From Reclinomonas americana ATCC 50394 (Eukaryota > Jakobida > Jakobea > Jakobida), in the NCBI GenBank assembly GCA_048213135.1, contig PS015014.1:122973-186972 (forward strand): DNA of 64,000 nt, in the 5' to 3' direction. The notes below the pieces were generated by a model. The model was not told the DNA's origin, searched no databases, and was given only the letters and a program-made list of their open reading frames with translations. The position numbers were made by a program, and so were the translations under genes. Positions 1 through 10,866 of this stretch are shown here, one piece after another; the stretch's first letter is position 1; every line of letters begins with the position of its first letter.

Positions 1-225
1 GCGGCAGAAGATGAGCGAGGAGGATCGTCCAGCAAGGGCGACGACGACTTTGACGAGCGCTTCCGGGCAGCCACACAGCTGCCGCGCGACGCCGAGCTGC
101 GACGCACAAGGAGAGCGTTGTCGTCGCGCAAGGCCACTGGTGGCAAGAGCGGTGGACGACACGCGGCGGCGGAGGAGGCTGAACCGCCAAAGAAGAAGCG
201 GAGGAAGACAAGTCGTGAATTGTAA
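1..225 (+). CDS. C-terminal end of an unrecognised, probably nuclear, protein (5' end outside window)
   Basis: The first reading frame is open from base 1 to a TAA at 223-225. It encodes about 74 residues that are rich in acidic residues at first and in lysine/arginine at the end, closing with PPKKKRRKTSREL. That tail is a good monopartite nuclear localisation signal of the SV40 type. The other open frame here is arginine/threonine-rich and looks like an out-of-frame shadow. No catalytic domain is visible, so the function cannot be named; a nucleolar or chromatin-associated protein is only an inference from the basic tail. The next gene ends 75 bases downstream on the opposite strand, so the two are convergent. 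Confidence 0.5.
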   Translation, partial: AAEDERGGSSSKGDDDFDERFRAATQLPRDAELRRTRRALSSRKATGGKSGGRHAAAEEAEPPKKKRRKTSREL

Positions 226-300
226 GCAATGATGTTTTGCATTCATCCATTGTCGGGGAGTAGATAGGGACAACAGAGAAGTAGCGACGGCTCTTGCTGC

Positions 301-798
301 TCAATGTGACGGCGGCTGCACCGTGATGCCCTTCTTCTTCAGCTCCGCAATCGACCACTCAATGTCCTTCACACAGAGAGGAGACATTAGCACAAAGGCA
401 CTGTGTGGACGCGACAACGGGAGAACAGCTACCTTCTTCAGCAGATCATACTCCTTCGGGCACGACGGGAAGAAGAGGATGCGCAGCAGCACTCGCACTC
501 CCGAGACAAGCACCCACGCGGCAAACACCGTCAGCGGCAACTGTGTGCGTAAAAAATGAGCACATGGAAAGAAAGCGAGGCAGTGTGGCCACCACTCACA
601 TAGGCCACTGCAGTGCTGAGGGCACCGGGCAGCGACGATGCCACTGGTCGCAGTGCGAGCCACGCCTGTGAGTGTGAATGAGTGAGACAAGTGAGTGACA
701 AGTGGCACTGCATATTGTTTGCGTGGCAACCCCCCCACGCGTGAGCGCACCGCCAGCAGAATGAGAATGTTCAGTGCAACGCGCTGGTATCGTTTCAT
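301..798 (-). CDS. DPM3: Dolichol-phosphate mannosyltransferase subunit 3
   Basis: DPM3 is a small ER membrane subunit that anchors the dolichol-phosphate-mannose synthase, which supplies mannose for N-glycans, GPI anchors and O-mannosylation. Four exons join in frame, starting at MKRYQRVALN (start codon 796-798), to give about 95 residues, close to the usual 90 or so. Two hydrophobic stretches occupy the N-terminal two thirds. The diagnostic cytoplasmic tail follows as FFPSCPKEYDLLKK, an intron, then DIEWSIAELKKKGI, matching the family pattern of FxxCP, acidic residues and a coiled tail ending near KGI. The introns are GT-AG and about 65-90 bases. The start is the only methionine placed before the first membrane segment. 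It is expected to act with a DPM1 catalytic subunit, not seen here. Confidence 0.88.
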   Translation of the reverse strand: MKRYQRVALNILILLAVRSRVGGLPRKQYAVPLVTHLSHSFTLTGVARTATSGIVAARCPQHCSGLCEWWPHCLAFFPCAHFLRTQLPLTVFAAWVLVSGVRVLLRILFFPSCPKEYDLLKKVAVLPLSRPHSAFVLMSPLCVKDIEWSIAELKKKGITVQPPSH

Positions 799-866
799 GC
801 TGTGCGTGTGTGTGTGTGCGTGCGCGTGTGATTGTGCGGAAAAAGGGGGGCAAAAATTCCCGCGCT

Positions 867-3800
867 TCACTTGACAAATGCGTGGTCGAGCAACTCGTCG
901 ACCGAGAACCGCAAGTGGGGTTCCCTGCGCAGCGCCACCAGTCAGATAGTTAGCATATGTGCGCTGCTCATCTGCTCCTCTTGCGGATCAGACCTTTGTA
1001 GGCAGTGCTCGAGAAAATCCACAAGATCGGGCGGCAGTGAGTTGTCGGTGGGAATTGTCGGGCGCTGGCCAGCAAGGAGTGCGCTCACGATTTGCCACTG
1101 CCAGCCACACCATGCCATGCGCATGTGAGTAAAACCGTGCTTCGCCCTTCATCGACAGCCACTCACCTGGTTCAATTTGCCCCACGGAGCTCTGCCGGTG
1201 GCCAGCTGCAACAGCATGCAGCCGAGAGACCACACATCGGCACGCAGGCCGTAGCGCACCGAGCCCTCGTTGGTTGCACCTTCTGCGTCAAACGCCACGC
1301 AGCACACCTCCGGCGCAAAGTACGCCGGCGTGCCGGTCGATTGCGTGCCGGTTTGCGTCTCGGCGTCGAGCAGCTTGGCCACACCGAGATCGGCAATCTT
1401 CAACACATCGCCCGCCGATGATGGGCAGAGGAGCACGTTGCCGGGCTTGATGTCTGCGAGCGGGGATGGGAGGAGATGAGAGGCAAAGGAGAAGAATTTA
1501 AATGCATCTTGAAGACTTGCCTCGATGAACCACCAGATGAGAGTGCAGATAGGAGAGGCCATGCAACAGTTGCCTGTAATGCGGGAAAATGAGTGCTGGA
1601 TGGAAGCAGTGTGCGAGAACAAGAGCACAGACCGCGTGTAGTCGCGCAAAATGTCCACCGGCAGCACTCGATACAGAGAGAGACGCTCGGCGAGTGTGCC
1701 ACCCGAGCAGAGCTCCATGACTGTGTGCTCACCAAATGAGGTGACAGATGGCAGAAGGCAAAAGAGAGAGAGAGAGAGAGAGTAACACACCTAGTTGAAC
1801 CTCGGCAGCCTCGGGTACGTAGTGCACGTCGATGAGCTGCACCAGGTTGCGATGTCGCAGCTCCCGCAACAACTGCACTTCGTTGACCACCGCCACCACA
1901 TGCTGCTCGGCGACACCAGTCTGTGGCAATCGAATGCGCTTCACTGCCACTTGCGTGCCGCGTATTGGGCCCGACAAGATCATTCCTACCGGGCGTCGTT
2001 TGCGATCAGCAACCGACTTGCCCTGCGCATCTCATTCATTCATCGCGCTCACCTTGCATGACTTCGCCAAACGCACCGCGGCCGAGCAATCGATCTACGG
2101 AAAAAACGCACAGATGAGCACATGCACTTCCCATCGAGTCTCTCCATCACGCGCCTGTCATCGAGAACTGCACGTGGTCATCACCACCGAGAATGTCGGC
2201 CAGCAACACCGACAGAGACTGCGGATCGTCGCCGCCCGCAACAACAGTAGCGGATGACCTTTCACCGCCAGACTGCGAGCGCACCACCACTGTGCAGTCG
2301 TCGCCACCAATCGCAAACGAGCTATTTGCACTCGAAGTACCAGAGCTCCACGAGAATGATTGCGCACGAGTGCGTGGTGCGGACGGCTGGTCCACCACGC
2401 GCCACGTGTGTTCCGAGCTACTGTACATCCACATGCGAGTGCCCTCCAGTGAAGACGCCATTATGTATTGTCCGTCAGCAGAGAAACACACATCGCGTGG
2501 AGGCTCCGAGTGCCCCTGCAGTGTGGCCACCCGCTCACTCCGTATAGATGACGGTGAATGTGGCTCACCCTCAGCCATCGCCAGTGACCACACATGCACC
2601 AAAGTGTCCTTGCAGGTGACTGCCAGCATGGAATTGTCGGGCGAGAACGCGACACCAAAACACGCCATATCATGGCGCAGGCGGGCAACTGCGCACTGCT
2701 CTCGCACAGACCACACGATCGCAAAACAGTCACGAGAAGCCGACGCCACCAAGTTGCCGTCAGGCGAGATGGCCACGCGGAACACGTCTCCCTCGTGCCC
2801 ACCATCCTTCAGCACACCCGTACACTGTCCCGTGTCCAACGAATACAAGCGAACGGTACGATCCCACGACGCAGATGCCGCAAGGTTCGGAACGGTCGCA
2901 CATGTGGAGAGGCCCCACTGCACGACGGTGGGGAGGGACAAGTGACGGAGGGAAGGACGAAAGAGTCTTGTCAATGTGCACACGCACGCACGCAACAGTT
3001 GGGTGGCTGTGAGTTCCGGAGAAGCGCCGCAAATGCGTCAGCGTATCTGTTTCCCACTGATGAACGCCATCTCGCGCACCGGCGAGAAGTGTCGCGCCAT
3101 CCGGCCACACAAATGCCAGCGAGCACACCGGCTCGTGGCCGCGCTCCACAGTGGTCGAGCGCAGCATCTGCAGCTCGGGTGCCGGTGCATCGATGCTCCA
3201 CTGCACAGAGGGGAAGAGAGAGAGGGAGAAAGAAGTGAGAGTGGAGTTGTTTTGAGTGAGCAAGAGTGTGTTTAAAAACCATCGCGATAGTTCCGTCGGC
3301 CGCAGCCGACGCCACAAGCTGTGTGTTTACAGGATGAAACGCGACAGCGTACACCGAACCAGTGTGCAGTCGGCCGATGCGAAGAACTGTGCTCCACACA
3401 AGAGTGAGAGTTATTTTCTAGTCACCATTATCATCACCAGCGGAGTGCATACCTGGAAACTGCGGCACTTCGTTTGGTCTCGGCGACCCGACCGCACGCC
3501 TTGGACTCCTTTCTGCTTTGTTACCTATATCCGCCTTTCCTTCCCTCCGCTCATCCTCTTCCTCCTCCACTTCCTGCTCGTCGCCGTCATCGGCAGAGAG
3601 TGAATACAAGATGATTTTGGCATCCTGTCCGCCACTTGCAAACTGATCGCCATTCGGTTGCCAGCACACACTGCATTGTTGCATGTGAGGAGAGCATGAA
3701 TAAAGAGACGCACTGAGTGTGTCACAAAGACAGCAAACCTGTACACCGTGCCGATGTGACCACCGTTGGAGACTTCCGTGCTTTCTCCACCCTCCGTCCA

Positions 3801-5093
3801 CAATCGCACTGTCTTGTCGCAGGAGCACGACAGGAGCGGCCACGACTCTGCAGACACGGCCTGTGGTCTCCACGCCACATCTGACATCCAGTATGTGTGC
3901 CCCCGCAGCACCTGTTCCTCCTCGCCGGTCGCTGCATCCCACGTGCGCACCGTGTGATCTTGTGCGCTTGTCCCAATTCGTCGGCCATCCTCTGTAATGC
4001 GTGCGTGTCAGAGCATTCATACAACAGAGAGAGAGAGAGAGAGAGGAACACGAGGCACTCAACTGCGCCACGATACGCCCCACAACGGAGCCTCGTGACC
4101 GCGCAGGGTGACAAGTTGATCCTGCGTGAAGGTGGACCACACCGAGGCCGTGCTGCGCAGCAGTACACTCAGCGAATCACACAATAGGAGGGTTAACATG
4201 GTAGACGTGGATCGATGACGCACTTGTCGGACGAGGCGAGAGCAAACATGCCACCTGTTGCGCGCAGGTGAGCGACACACAGACCATTTGGAACACCACA
4301 GCATCTCAAACTCACCGTCGGGGCTGAACTGCACGCGGTAAAGCTCTCCCGGCACCTTGACGGTCGCCATATGCTCTGAATCTGACGACGACGACACCGT
4401 GTACAGCCGAAACGAAGAGTCGTGTGCCGTGGAACTGCACACACACAGACAACAGAAAACTCTTCAACAACGTGATGACAGTCGCCGACTGAGGATTGGA
4501 GACCGACGCAACACCACCCAGTCGCCGTACTGTGCCCACGCCAGTCCCCACACACTGCGCGTGGGACCCTCGAGCACTGCCAGACACTCGCTGGTCTCCA
4601 CATCGAACACTCGCACGAGATGATCAGCGCCTCCGCTGCACACACGTCGACCATCGGGTGACCTGTGTGGACGGGGATTCACTCGACAAGCACTCAGCTC
4701 TTGCACTTTCCCGCCAAGACGCACCACACACAGACATTGGCGCCGCCGTTGTGTGCCCGCATGCACGACACCATTGATCCGTGTTCGCCACTGTCGAGCA
4801 CCGCATTCAGCCGCTTCTTGACATCGGCCGTCGGATTGCGTGAGGTTGGTGGTGCAGCAGCTGCTGACACAACAGCGTCGGTGCCATCGGGAGGTGCGCA
4901 GCGGAACATGCGCAGGAAGCCATCCTGACTCTTTGTGGTGAGCGAATGAATGAACACGTGTGTTCTTTGACAACACACACACACTCACGTCGCCTGCTGA
5001 GCAGAGCAGTGGGTGCAGAGTGGGGCACCACGCCAGCGATCGTATAAAGTGTCGAGGGGGACAGGAGATCACACGGACGGTCTTGGCTCGCAT
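867..5093 (-). CDS. Multi-WD40 repeat protein fused to a C-terminal protein kinase domain
   Basis: From the start at 5093 (MRAKTVRVISC) many short exons encode a long series of WD40 blades, for example SASWDRTVRLYSLDTGQC, SCSCDKTVRLW and SPDGRRVCSGGADHLVRVFD. Read straight on, the last WD exon stops at TGA 2147-2149. A phase-1 donor near 2180 after ADIL joins in frame to RLLGRGAFGEVMQG, the glycine loop of a kinase. The kinase is complete: VAVK lysine, HRDIKPGN catalytic loop, DLG in place of DFG, TGTPAYFAPE, DVWSLG, and the closing segment FSVDELLDHAFVK ending at TGA 867-869. Its style is MAP3K/STE-like. The intron splitting HR from DIKPGN starts with GCAAGT, a GC-AG intron. No plausible separate start codon joins in frame with the kinase, which is why one gene is called; two adjacent genes remain possible. 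Confidence 0.65.
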
Positions 5094-5151
5094 CCGTCAA
5101 CGAAAAGTAAAATGTGTTGTCCTCTCAGTCGAGTTGGTTTACTACGTACTT

Positions 5152-6686
5152 CTACTTGGCGCCTCCTTGCATGGCGGCCGCATACGACTCGGCCTTCTTT
5201 CTCAACACAATGCGCAAAAACTCGCGAACCTTGCGCGCCGCACGCGTGCACGCCTGCGACGCCGTACCAAACTCCTCTACCGTGAACCCCTCGCCCAGAC
5301 TCTTGCAGGCCAGCACACCCAGCGTCGCTCGCGGCTTGCGCGACTTTCCTCGTTTCTTCGCCTTGTGGCCGTCCTCCCCTCCTTCTTCTTCCATCTCCTC
5401 CTCGTCGCCGTCTTCGCCGGCCGGTCGCGCAGCAAACACTGGCGCCCGATCCTCCACAAACACAAACGTGTGCACCGACACCGCGTTGCGCTCCTCCTCG
5501 CGTGTCGGATCAATCAGCAGCTCACCATCGGCAGTCACAGCGCACGTTGCTGGCGAAAAACCACACGCGTGGTGAGGCAAGGGCGAGAAGACAATGAGAA
5601 GAGAGAGAAGGGAAAAGACGACTCTCACCAGCGCACGGAAGCAGTCGCATGGGAACGCCGGCGTCCATGAGGGCCAGCATGAGAGCGTTGACGCAGGCCG
5701 CCAGACACGAGCCATCGTCGTGCAACACTTGCAGCACGGCGGTGACGATGGAGCGGGGGTGCATGGCCGTCAGCACGCATTGTTCCAACAGAGACTCCAG
5801 GAAGCTGCGCGAATGGGGGAAGGAGATGAGTTCACGGAGAAGAGAGAAGGGAGAAGGAGAAGGAGAGGGAGAGGAAGGGAGAGTGAAAGAGGGATGGGGG
5901 AAGAGGGGAAGGGAAAGGGAAGGGATGCAAAGGGAGTAAGAGGTTAGAAGGTGAGAGAGAACGGAGGATCGGCGTGGGCATGGAATGCAGGGAGAGAGAT
6001 GGAGAGAAGGAGGATGGGATACAGCGAGAGAAGCATGGAAGGGTGGAAAGGAGAAGGGAGGCACGAGGGAGCGAGGAGGAAGGGACGAGCATGTGAGGAG
6101 GAGAGAAGAAAAGACGAAGAGGGATGTGAAGGCAGTGAAGGAAGATTGAAGGAAAGAGAGGGAGAGAAGAGAGACAGAGGGAGAGAGAGAGAGGAAGGGT
6201 GGAAGGGAGAAGGGAGGAAGGGAAGAAGAGAGAAGAGGAGAGACGAATGCAGGGAGAGTGAAGAGAGGGGCAGTGCTGTTCCTGTGTATGCACACCCACC
6301 GTTCCCGCTGACGATCCTCGCTTGTGGGCATTCCCGAGCGCGGTCTCACAGTGACCTCAATGACGCACTTGCCCTGCACCTCCTTGCGTGCGGGCACCTC
6401 ACGAGGACCATACACGGCGACCAACACCGCAGTGTGATCTGCAAGAAAAATGATGATGAACAAAGAGTGCAGAGCAGACTTGGGTGAAGAGGAGGAGAGG
6501 AAGAGAACCTTGTGAGAGAGAGGCAGAACCATCGGCACGATTGAGAAGAGCGGCCTCGGCAGCCAGCTCTCGAATCTGATTGTATTCACGACCGTCGTGG
6601 CGACGCACTGTGTGTCGCTCACTCATGGACACATCGGTGCTCACAGAGGATGCTGATGCAGCAGCAGCAGCAGCAGCAGTGGCCAT
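5152..6686 (-). CDS. RRP46: Exosome complex component RRP46 (RNase PH-like subunit)
   Basis: RRP46 (EXOSC5) is one of the six RNase PH-fold subunits of the exosome ring, which processes and degrades RNA in nucleus and cytoplasm. The protein starts with a poly-alanine stretch. It then shows the family signature LLNRADGSASLSQ, DHTAVLVAVYGPREV, VTVRPRSGMP, LEQCVLTAMHPRSIVTAVLQ, DGSCLAACVNALMLALMDAG, VPMRLLPCA and DGELLIDPTREEE, in the correct order and spacing across four exons. The pattern fits RRP46 better than RRP41 because of LLNRADGSAS and the DPT-E-EE segment. A lysine/glutamate-rich insert lies in the C-terminal part. Intron 2 (5805-6299) is an unusually long purine tract on the plus strand. 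The gene ends only 58 bases from the start of the WD40-kinase gene on the same strand. Confidence 0.88.
5805..6299. repeat. Purine-rich low-complexity intron of RRP46
   Basis: Almost the whole 495-base intron is an irregular G/A tract on the plus strand (C/T on the coding strand) made of GAGA, GGAA and GAAGG runs. It splits codon CGC of RRP46, with donor GTGGGT and acceptor GCGCAG. It is several times longer than most introns here and carries no coding signal; long open frames across it are compositional artefacts. Such polypurine/polypyrimidine DNA can form triplex structures, which is a general property and not shown for this site. Confidence 0.75.
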
Positions 6687-6753
6687 TGCTCACGAGAAGA
6701 GAAGGGGAATGCGTGCAGGACATTTCATTGTGTGCTCATTTGGGTGCGTCACT

Positions 6754-8176
6754 TCACGGCTCCGGTTCTAGCTTGCTCGTGCTCGTCGTGGTGGTGGTCG
6801 TTACGGTCCCGTCGGATCGCTCCTCCACGTCCTCGTCTACCACCTCCTCCTCTTCTTCCTCGACGATTTGCCTCTTGACCACCACGCGCTTGTACTGCGC
6901 AGCTGCTGTGAGCTGCTGCAGGAACGGCGATGGGCAAGGAGGCGATTCGTGACGCAACTCGGCGGTGAATGGCTGTTCGCACTACGTTGCCGGCTGTGCG
7001 GAAGGAGACGGGGTGTTGCCGCGGGCTCGCACTAGCCTCGCGATGCGGGCTCCGACTTCGGTGCGGGCTCCGGCTGCCGCCTCGCGGACTGCGTTCCGAG
7101 GGGCTGAGGTCGGCGAAGCTGCGCTCCAGCAGCTCCATCTCGTGATCCAGTTCGTTCTCCAGCGTGCCCTCCTCGGGAAGCGGCAGCCGGAAGAGCGTGG
7201 CGGTGCCCGGGAACCTGCCAATCAACAATGAGACGTGCGTGCCATGCAAAAGTTGGCTCACTTGTACGCAGCGCAACTTGAGATTGTGCACCGCCTGGCA
7301 GAACTGCGGGAACGTGAACATGTGGTCGGTCACACTGGCCGTAGCCCGCTGCACCTCATCCTCCACACTCGCAGGCGTCGCCGATTCACCTGTGAAACAA
7401 AGCAGTCAGTACCTCGCCGAAAAGACACCCACATGCAGCACGACGAAACCTCGCGCGCGCCGAATGTGTCTGACCAAGTGCCGCAGCTCCGTGGCCTCCA
7501 ACTTGCCGTCACCCTGCACCAACGCACCAATGGTGAGCGTTTCCCCCCTACTACAATTGTTTTCGAACACGCAACATTCACGTCGTACACCTGCGCACCA
7601 CCACGCGGGCATCAGCACAAAGCAGAACAGGGAGGGGAGGGGAGGGAAGCAGACGCAACTCGGAAAATGTACTGCAGACGATCCTCACTGAGATCGGCGT
7701 CCGAGTCAGGTGCACGAGGATCGACAGCCGCCAACCCTGCGCGAGAGTGGTGTGAGCAGCGTGAAGAGACTCCGTTGTGAGCCACCACCACTCGCACCCA
7801 GCAGAAACTCGTTGGCATCAATAGATCCACTGCGGTCAAGATCAAACGCGGCAAAGTACTGCGCTCATGGCGTGAGTGAGAGCACAGACACACAGAGTGA
7901 GAGACAACTCATTGCATCATCACTCACACGCGGGCAGTACTTGCTGTTCACACCCCAGTGCACCATGAGACGAGTAAAGTCCGCCAGCTGCATCTCTGGG
8001 CGACCATCAGTGGCCCACAAGAACGCGCTGTGCGATTCTCGAGTGTGTAAGAGAGAGAGAGAGTGAAGATGTGTGTGTGCGCGCGAGAGAGAAAGACTCA
8101 ACTCGCGTGCTTTCTCCAGCTCCTCGCCAGTGAGCACCTGGAAGGGAGCTGCAGCTTCGATGCCCGATGAGGCCAT
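6754..8176 (-). CDS. EF-hand calcium-binding protein with acidic Ser/Arg/Pro tail
   Basis: The start is MASSGIEAAAPFQVL at 8176. Joined exons give two canonical EF-hand loops, DLDRSGSIDANEF and DVNGDGKLEATEL; an intron falls inside the second loop between DVN and GDG, which confirms the splice pattern. Between and after them come helices typical of calcium sensors (QLADFTRLMVHWG, EDRLQYIFR, FPQFCQAVHNLKLR). The C-terminal third is low complexity: RSPRGGSRSPHRSRSPH, then a glutamate run and a threonine run ending KLEPEP. The final intron appears to be only about 37 bases, phase 0, after RQHP, and is the least certain junction. The family is not identified further. A regulatory calcium sensor is likely, but the partner is unknown. 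It ends 67 bases before RRP46 on the same strand. Confidence 0.7.
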
Positions 8177-8245
8177 GGTGTTGGCGTGAGTGAGTGACGC
8201 AAAATGACAACATGAAATGCACACAGGACAACGTTGTTCACTCAT

Positions 8246-8740
8246 TCACAGGGTGTGCTGGCGAGAGGAGGAGGAGTCACGGAGATGAAGAGCAATGGCC
8301 ACGACAAGCAGCAGCGCAAAGAAGCCCGTTTGCGCCCAATACATCGCAAAGACAGAGCTGACAGCGGCCAAGTCGGCCGACACGGTGACTGCGACCAGGC
8401 CGAGTACAGTCACCGACAAGGCGGTGAGTGCGACGGGGACAGCGGCCTTGTTGCGCGCTGCGTAGAGGAACAGGATGGCGTAGTTGATGACACAAAACGA
8501 GATGATCTTGTCTTGGTAGGCGTAGAATGGGGTGTCGTAGTACACAAAGAGCAGCGGGATCTTGAGGCTGAAGAAGTGCGCGGTGGCCATGAGGTAGAAG
8601 AAGGCCACGGAGATGAGGAGCAAAAGGCGGAGGAGAGGCGCGGGTGGTGTCTTCTCCGAGGCCTTTTTCGAGGGGCGGGAGAGGAGAATGGGCAGGCCGA
8701 GAGAGGTGGCCACGAGGGCGGCGAACAGTGCGGTCTCCAT
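8246..8740 (-). CDS. Small multipass membrane protein, unrecognised (intact copy)
   Basis: A single exon of 164 codons starting METALFAALVATSLGLP. It has about four hydrophobic segments: residues ~3-20, ~38-60, ~84-97 and ~105-155. Short polar loops include YYDTPFYAYQDKI, and the tail is RDSSSSRQHTL. I do not recognise the family. It is intronless, which is unusual for this window. A degraded copy lies at about 9500-9833, and the pair belongs to a tandem duplication together with the next gene. A membrane or organelle location is inferred only from hydrophobicity. Confidence 0.72.
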   Translation of the reverse strand: METALFAALVATSLGLPILLSRPSKKASEKTPPAPLLRLLLLISVAFFYLMATAHFFSLKIPLLFVYYDTPFYAYQDKIISFCVINYAILFLYAARNKAAVPVALTALSVTVLGLVAVTVSADLAAVSSVFAMYWAQTGFFALLLVVAIALHLRDSSSSRQHTL

Positions 8741-8895
8741 GGGGTGCGGAAGAGGGGAAGAGAAGTGAGAGGGAGGAGCCAGCCTGACATGCCGACGGGA
8801 CGAACCACATTGTTTTATGCAAAAAAAAATGCTCTCCCCTTACATAAGCGACGGAAGGAAGGATGGAGGGGAGGGTGGAGGGGGAGAGGGAGGTG

Positions 8896-9351
8896 TCACA
8901 TGCGCAGGAGAGCCACGAGAATCATGCGGAAAGGGTCCCGCGCTCGTGCAATCGGCCAGATCAAACTCTTCAGCCAGTTGGCGTGCTCCTTGTAGGCGGC
9001 GCTGAGGAACTCCATGCACTGCTCCTCGGTGGGCACCTCCGGCACTGTGCCCTCGGCCTGCGCGGCCCGGAGGGCGCGGCGCGCAGGAACGTAGGCAGAG
9101 GCGGCGTAGTCGACAATCGAACCAAGCAGCCACGCCGCACCGCCCCACCGGAATGCTGGATGCTGCTTCTTGAACCAGCTGACGAGTTCACGCGAGGCGC
9201 TGAACTCCTCGGCAAATGCGGCTGCTTTCGCAGAGTCGGAGAAGGCGTTGCGGAGGAGACTGTTGACGTTGCCGGCGCCAGCTGCAGCGCCGGTGCGAAG
9301 AGCGGAGGGGGCGCTGCTGGCGACCCGGCGGATGAGGGTGGCGAAGAACAT
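8896..9351 (-). CDS. Putative mitochondrial protein, unrecognised family, copy 1
   Basis: One exon of 151 codons starting MFFATLIRRVASSAPSALR, a good amphipathic arginine/serine-rich mitochondrial presequence. The mature part has a central hydrophobic/aromatic stretch (FKKQHPAFRWGGAAWLLGS), then IVDYAASAYVPARRALRAAQ, an acidic EVPTEEQCMEFLSAAYKEH and a C-terminal MILVALLRM. Copy 2 (9977-10426) is about 85-90% identical by eye. The strong conservation of the copies, with differences mostly in the presequence, argues that both are functional genes. No known family is recognised; an inner-membrane-associated small protein is only a guess. Confidence 0.72.
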   Translation of the reverse strand: MFFATLIRRVASSAPSALRTGAAAGAGNVNSLLRNAFSDSAKAAAFAEEFSASRELVSWFKKQHPAFRWGGAAWLLGSIVDYAASAYVPARRALRAAQAEGTVPEVPTEEQCMEFLSAAYKEHANWLKSLIWPIARARDPFRMILVALLRM

Positions 9352-9499
9352 GTTATGTAGTGAGTTGCCTGCGCTCGGTGGTGGAGTGGAAAGACTGAAA
9401 CAAGTCGTTGGACAAAACGCAACGTCGACAAATAAAATCCAAATCCGGCACGACGTCCAGCATGCAGCACAGGTGCGAGGGAGATCAGGCGCGAAGGAG

Positions 9500-9833
9500 A
9501 CTTGGCGGTGGTGAGTGCGACGGGGGCAGCCTTGTTGCGCGCAGCGAAGAGAAACAAGCAGGCGCAGTTGATGACACAAAACGCAATGATCTTGTTGTCT
9601 TGGGCGCGTAGAATGGGGTGTCGAAGTACACAAAGAGCATCGGGATCTTGAGGCTGAAGAAGTACACGGTGGCCATGAGGTAGAAGAAGGCCACGTAGAT
9701 GAGGAGCAAAAGGCGGAGGAGAGGCGTCGTCTCCGAGGTCTTTTTCGCCGACGAGGACGAGGGGCGGGTGCATGTGAGGAGGATGGGGAGACCGAGAGAT
9801 GTGGCCACGAGGGCGGCGCTGTGCAGTCTCCAT
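9500..9833 (-). pseudogene. Decayed second copy of the small membrane protein gene
   Basis: The sequence aligns with the intact gene at 8246-8740 from its start codon (9831-9833) onward. The copy keeps ALVATSLGLPILL, LLRLLLLIYVAFFYLMAT and SLKIPMLFVYFDTPFYA, but in different reading frames. A small indel lies right after META. A second lies after FDTPFYA, where homology resumes in another frame with NKIIAFCVINCACLFLFAAR. The last third, including the C-terminal membrane segments, is replaced by unrelated sequence near 9500. Two frameshifts and a missing end make it a pseudogene of the second duplication unit. No intron explains the shifts because the intact copy has none. Confidence 0.8.
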
Positions 9834-9976
9834 GAGTGCAGGAGAGGGGGAAGAGAGGGAGACACAAAGACGACGGGACGATTGATATCGCGAATTCGAA
9901 CACATTGATCACAAAGTACTCTTCCTATTAATTTAGCGACGAGAGGAAGGATAGAGGGGGAGAGCGCAGCGATGTG

Positions 9977-10426
9977 TCACATACGCAGGAGAGCCACGAG
10001 AATTGCGCGGAACGGCTCTCGCGCTCTCACAAAAGGCCACCCGAGGCTTTTCAGCCAGTTGGAGTGCTCCTTGTAGGCGGCGCTGAGGAACTCCATGCAC
10101 TGCTCCTCGGTGGGCACCTCCGGCACTGTGCCCTCGGCCTGTGCGGCTCGGAGGGCCGCGCGTGCAGGAATGTAAGCGGAGGCGGCGTAATCGATAATCG
10201 AACCCAGCAGCCACGCCGCACCGCCCCACCGAAATGCAGGATGCTGCTTCTTGAACCACTTGACGAGTTCGCGCGACGCGCTGAACTCCTCGGTGACCTC
10301 GGCTGCTTTTGCGGTGTCGGAGAAGGTGCGGCGGAGGAGATTGTTGACGTTGCCGGCGCCAGCGCCGGTGCGAAGAGGGGAGGGGGCGCTGCTGGCGACC
10401 CGGCGAATGAGTGTGGCAAAGAACAT
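9977..10426 (-). CDS. Putative mitochondrial protein, unrecognised family, copy 2
   Basis: One exon of 149 codons, nearly the same protein as 8896-9351: MFFATLIRRVASSAPSPLR presequence, WFKKQHPAFRWGGAAWLLGS core, IIDYAASAYIPARAALRAA, then EVPTEEQCMEFLSAAYKEHS and the same LRM end. It is two codons shorter in the presequence. The 25 or so bases upstream of both start codons are also alike (a shared GAGTTGCCTGCGCTCGGTGG on the plus strand at about 9361 and 10436), so the duplication included the 5' flank. Unlike its neighbour at 9500-9833 this copy is fully open, which suggests selection to keep it. Confidence 0.72.
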   Translation of the reverse strand: MFFATLIRRVASSAPSPLRTGAGAGNVNNLLRRTFSDTAKAAEVTEEFSASRELVKWFKKQHPAFRWGGAAWLLGSIIDYAASAYIPARAALRAAQAEGTVPEVPTEEQCMEFLSAAYKEHSNWLKSLGWPFVRAREPFRAILVALLRM

Positions 10427-10866
10427 GGATGTTGCGAGTTGCCTGCGCTCGGTGGTGAAGTGGTGGGGTGGAAGATTGCGTTGGACAACAACGCGACAGA
10501 CTTGACAAATCCGAACCGAACACGTCCAGCATGGACAGTACCAAGATAGCTGCTGTCGTGTGTGGACGAGACATGGTGGTGGTGGTGGTGAGGGACCGTG
10601 GTGAGACGGAGACGCGGGGTCCACGCGCTTTCCCATTCGCGATATCGAACGAGGTCGAAGTCCTTTCTTGCAATACATTGACACTTGAAAAATGTTCTCC
10701 ATCGTGCCCGAGTGCTTCCCTTCTCTCTGCTACATGGATTTCTGGGGCTGCTTCCAGAATCCGCACTGCTTTTCTTCCTTGTATCGCGAACTTCGAAGAC
10801 GTACAATTGCTCGCTCGCCGAACTGTCCTCTCTCACTACAATTTGCGGCGGCAGCGCGACACAACC

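Noticed and set aside
2100-2149. Separate kinase gene starting at the ATG near 2130
   Set aside because: Joining that start (MERLDG) to the glycine-loop exon gives the wrong frame; the WD exon joins correctly. Kept as an alternative only.
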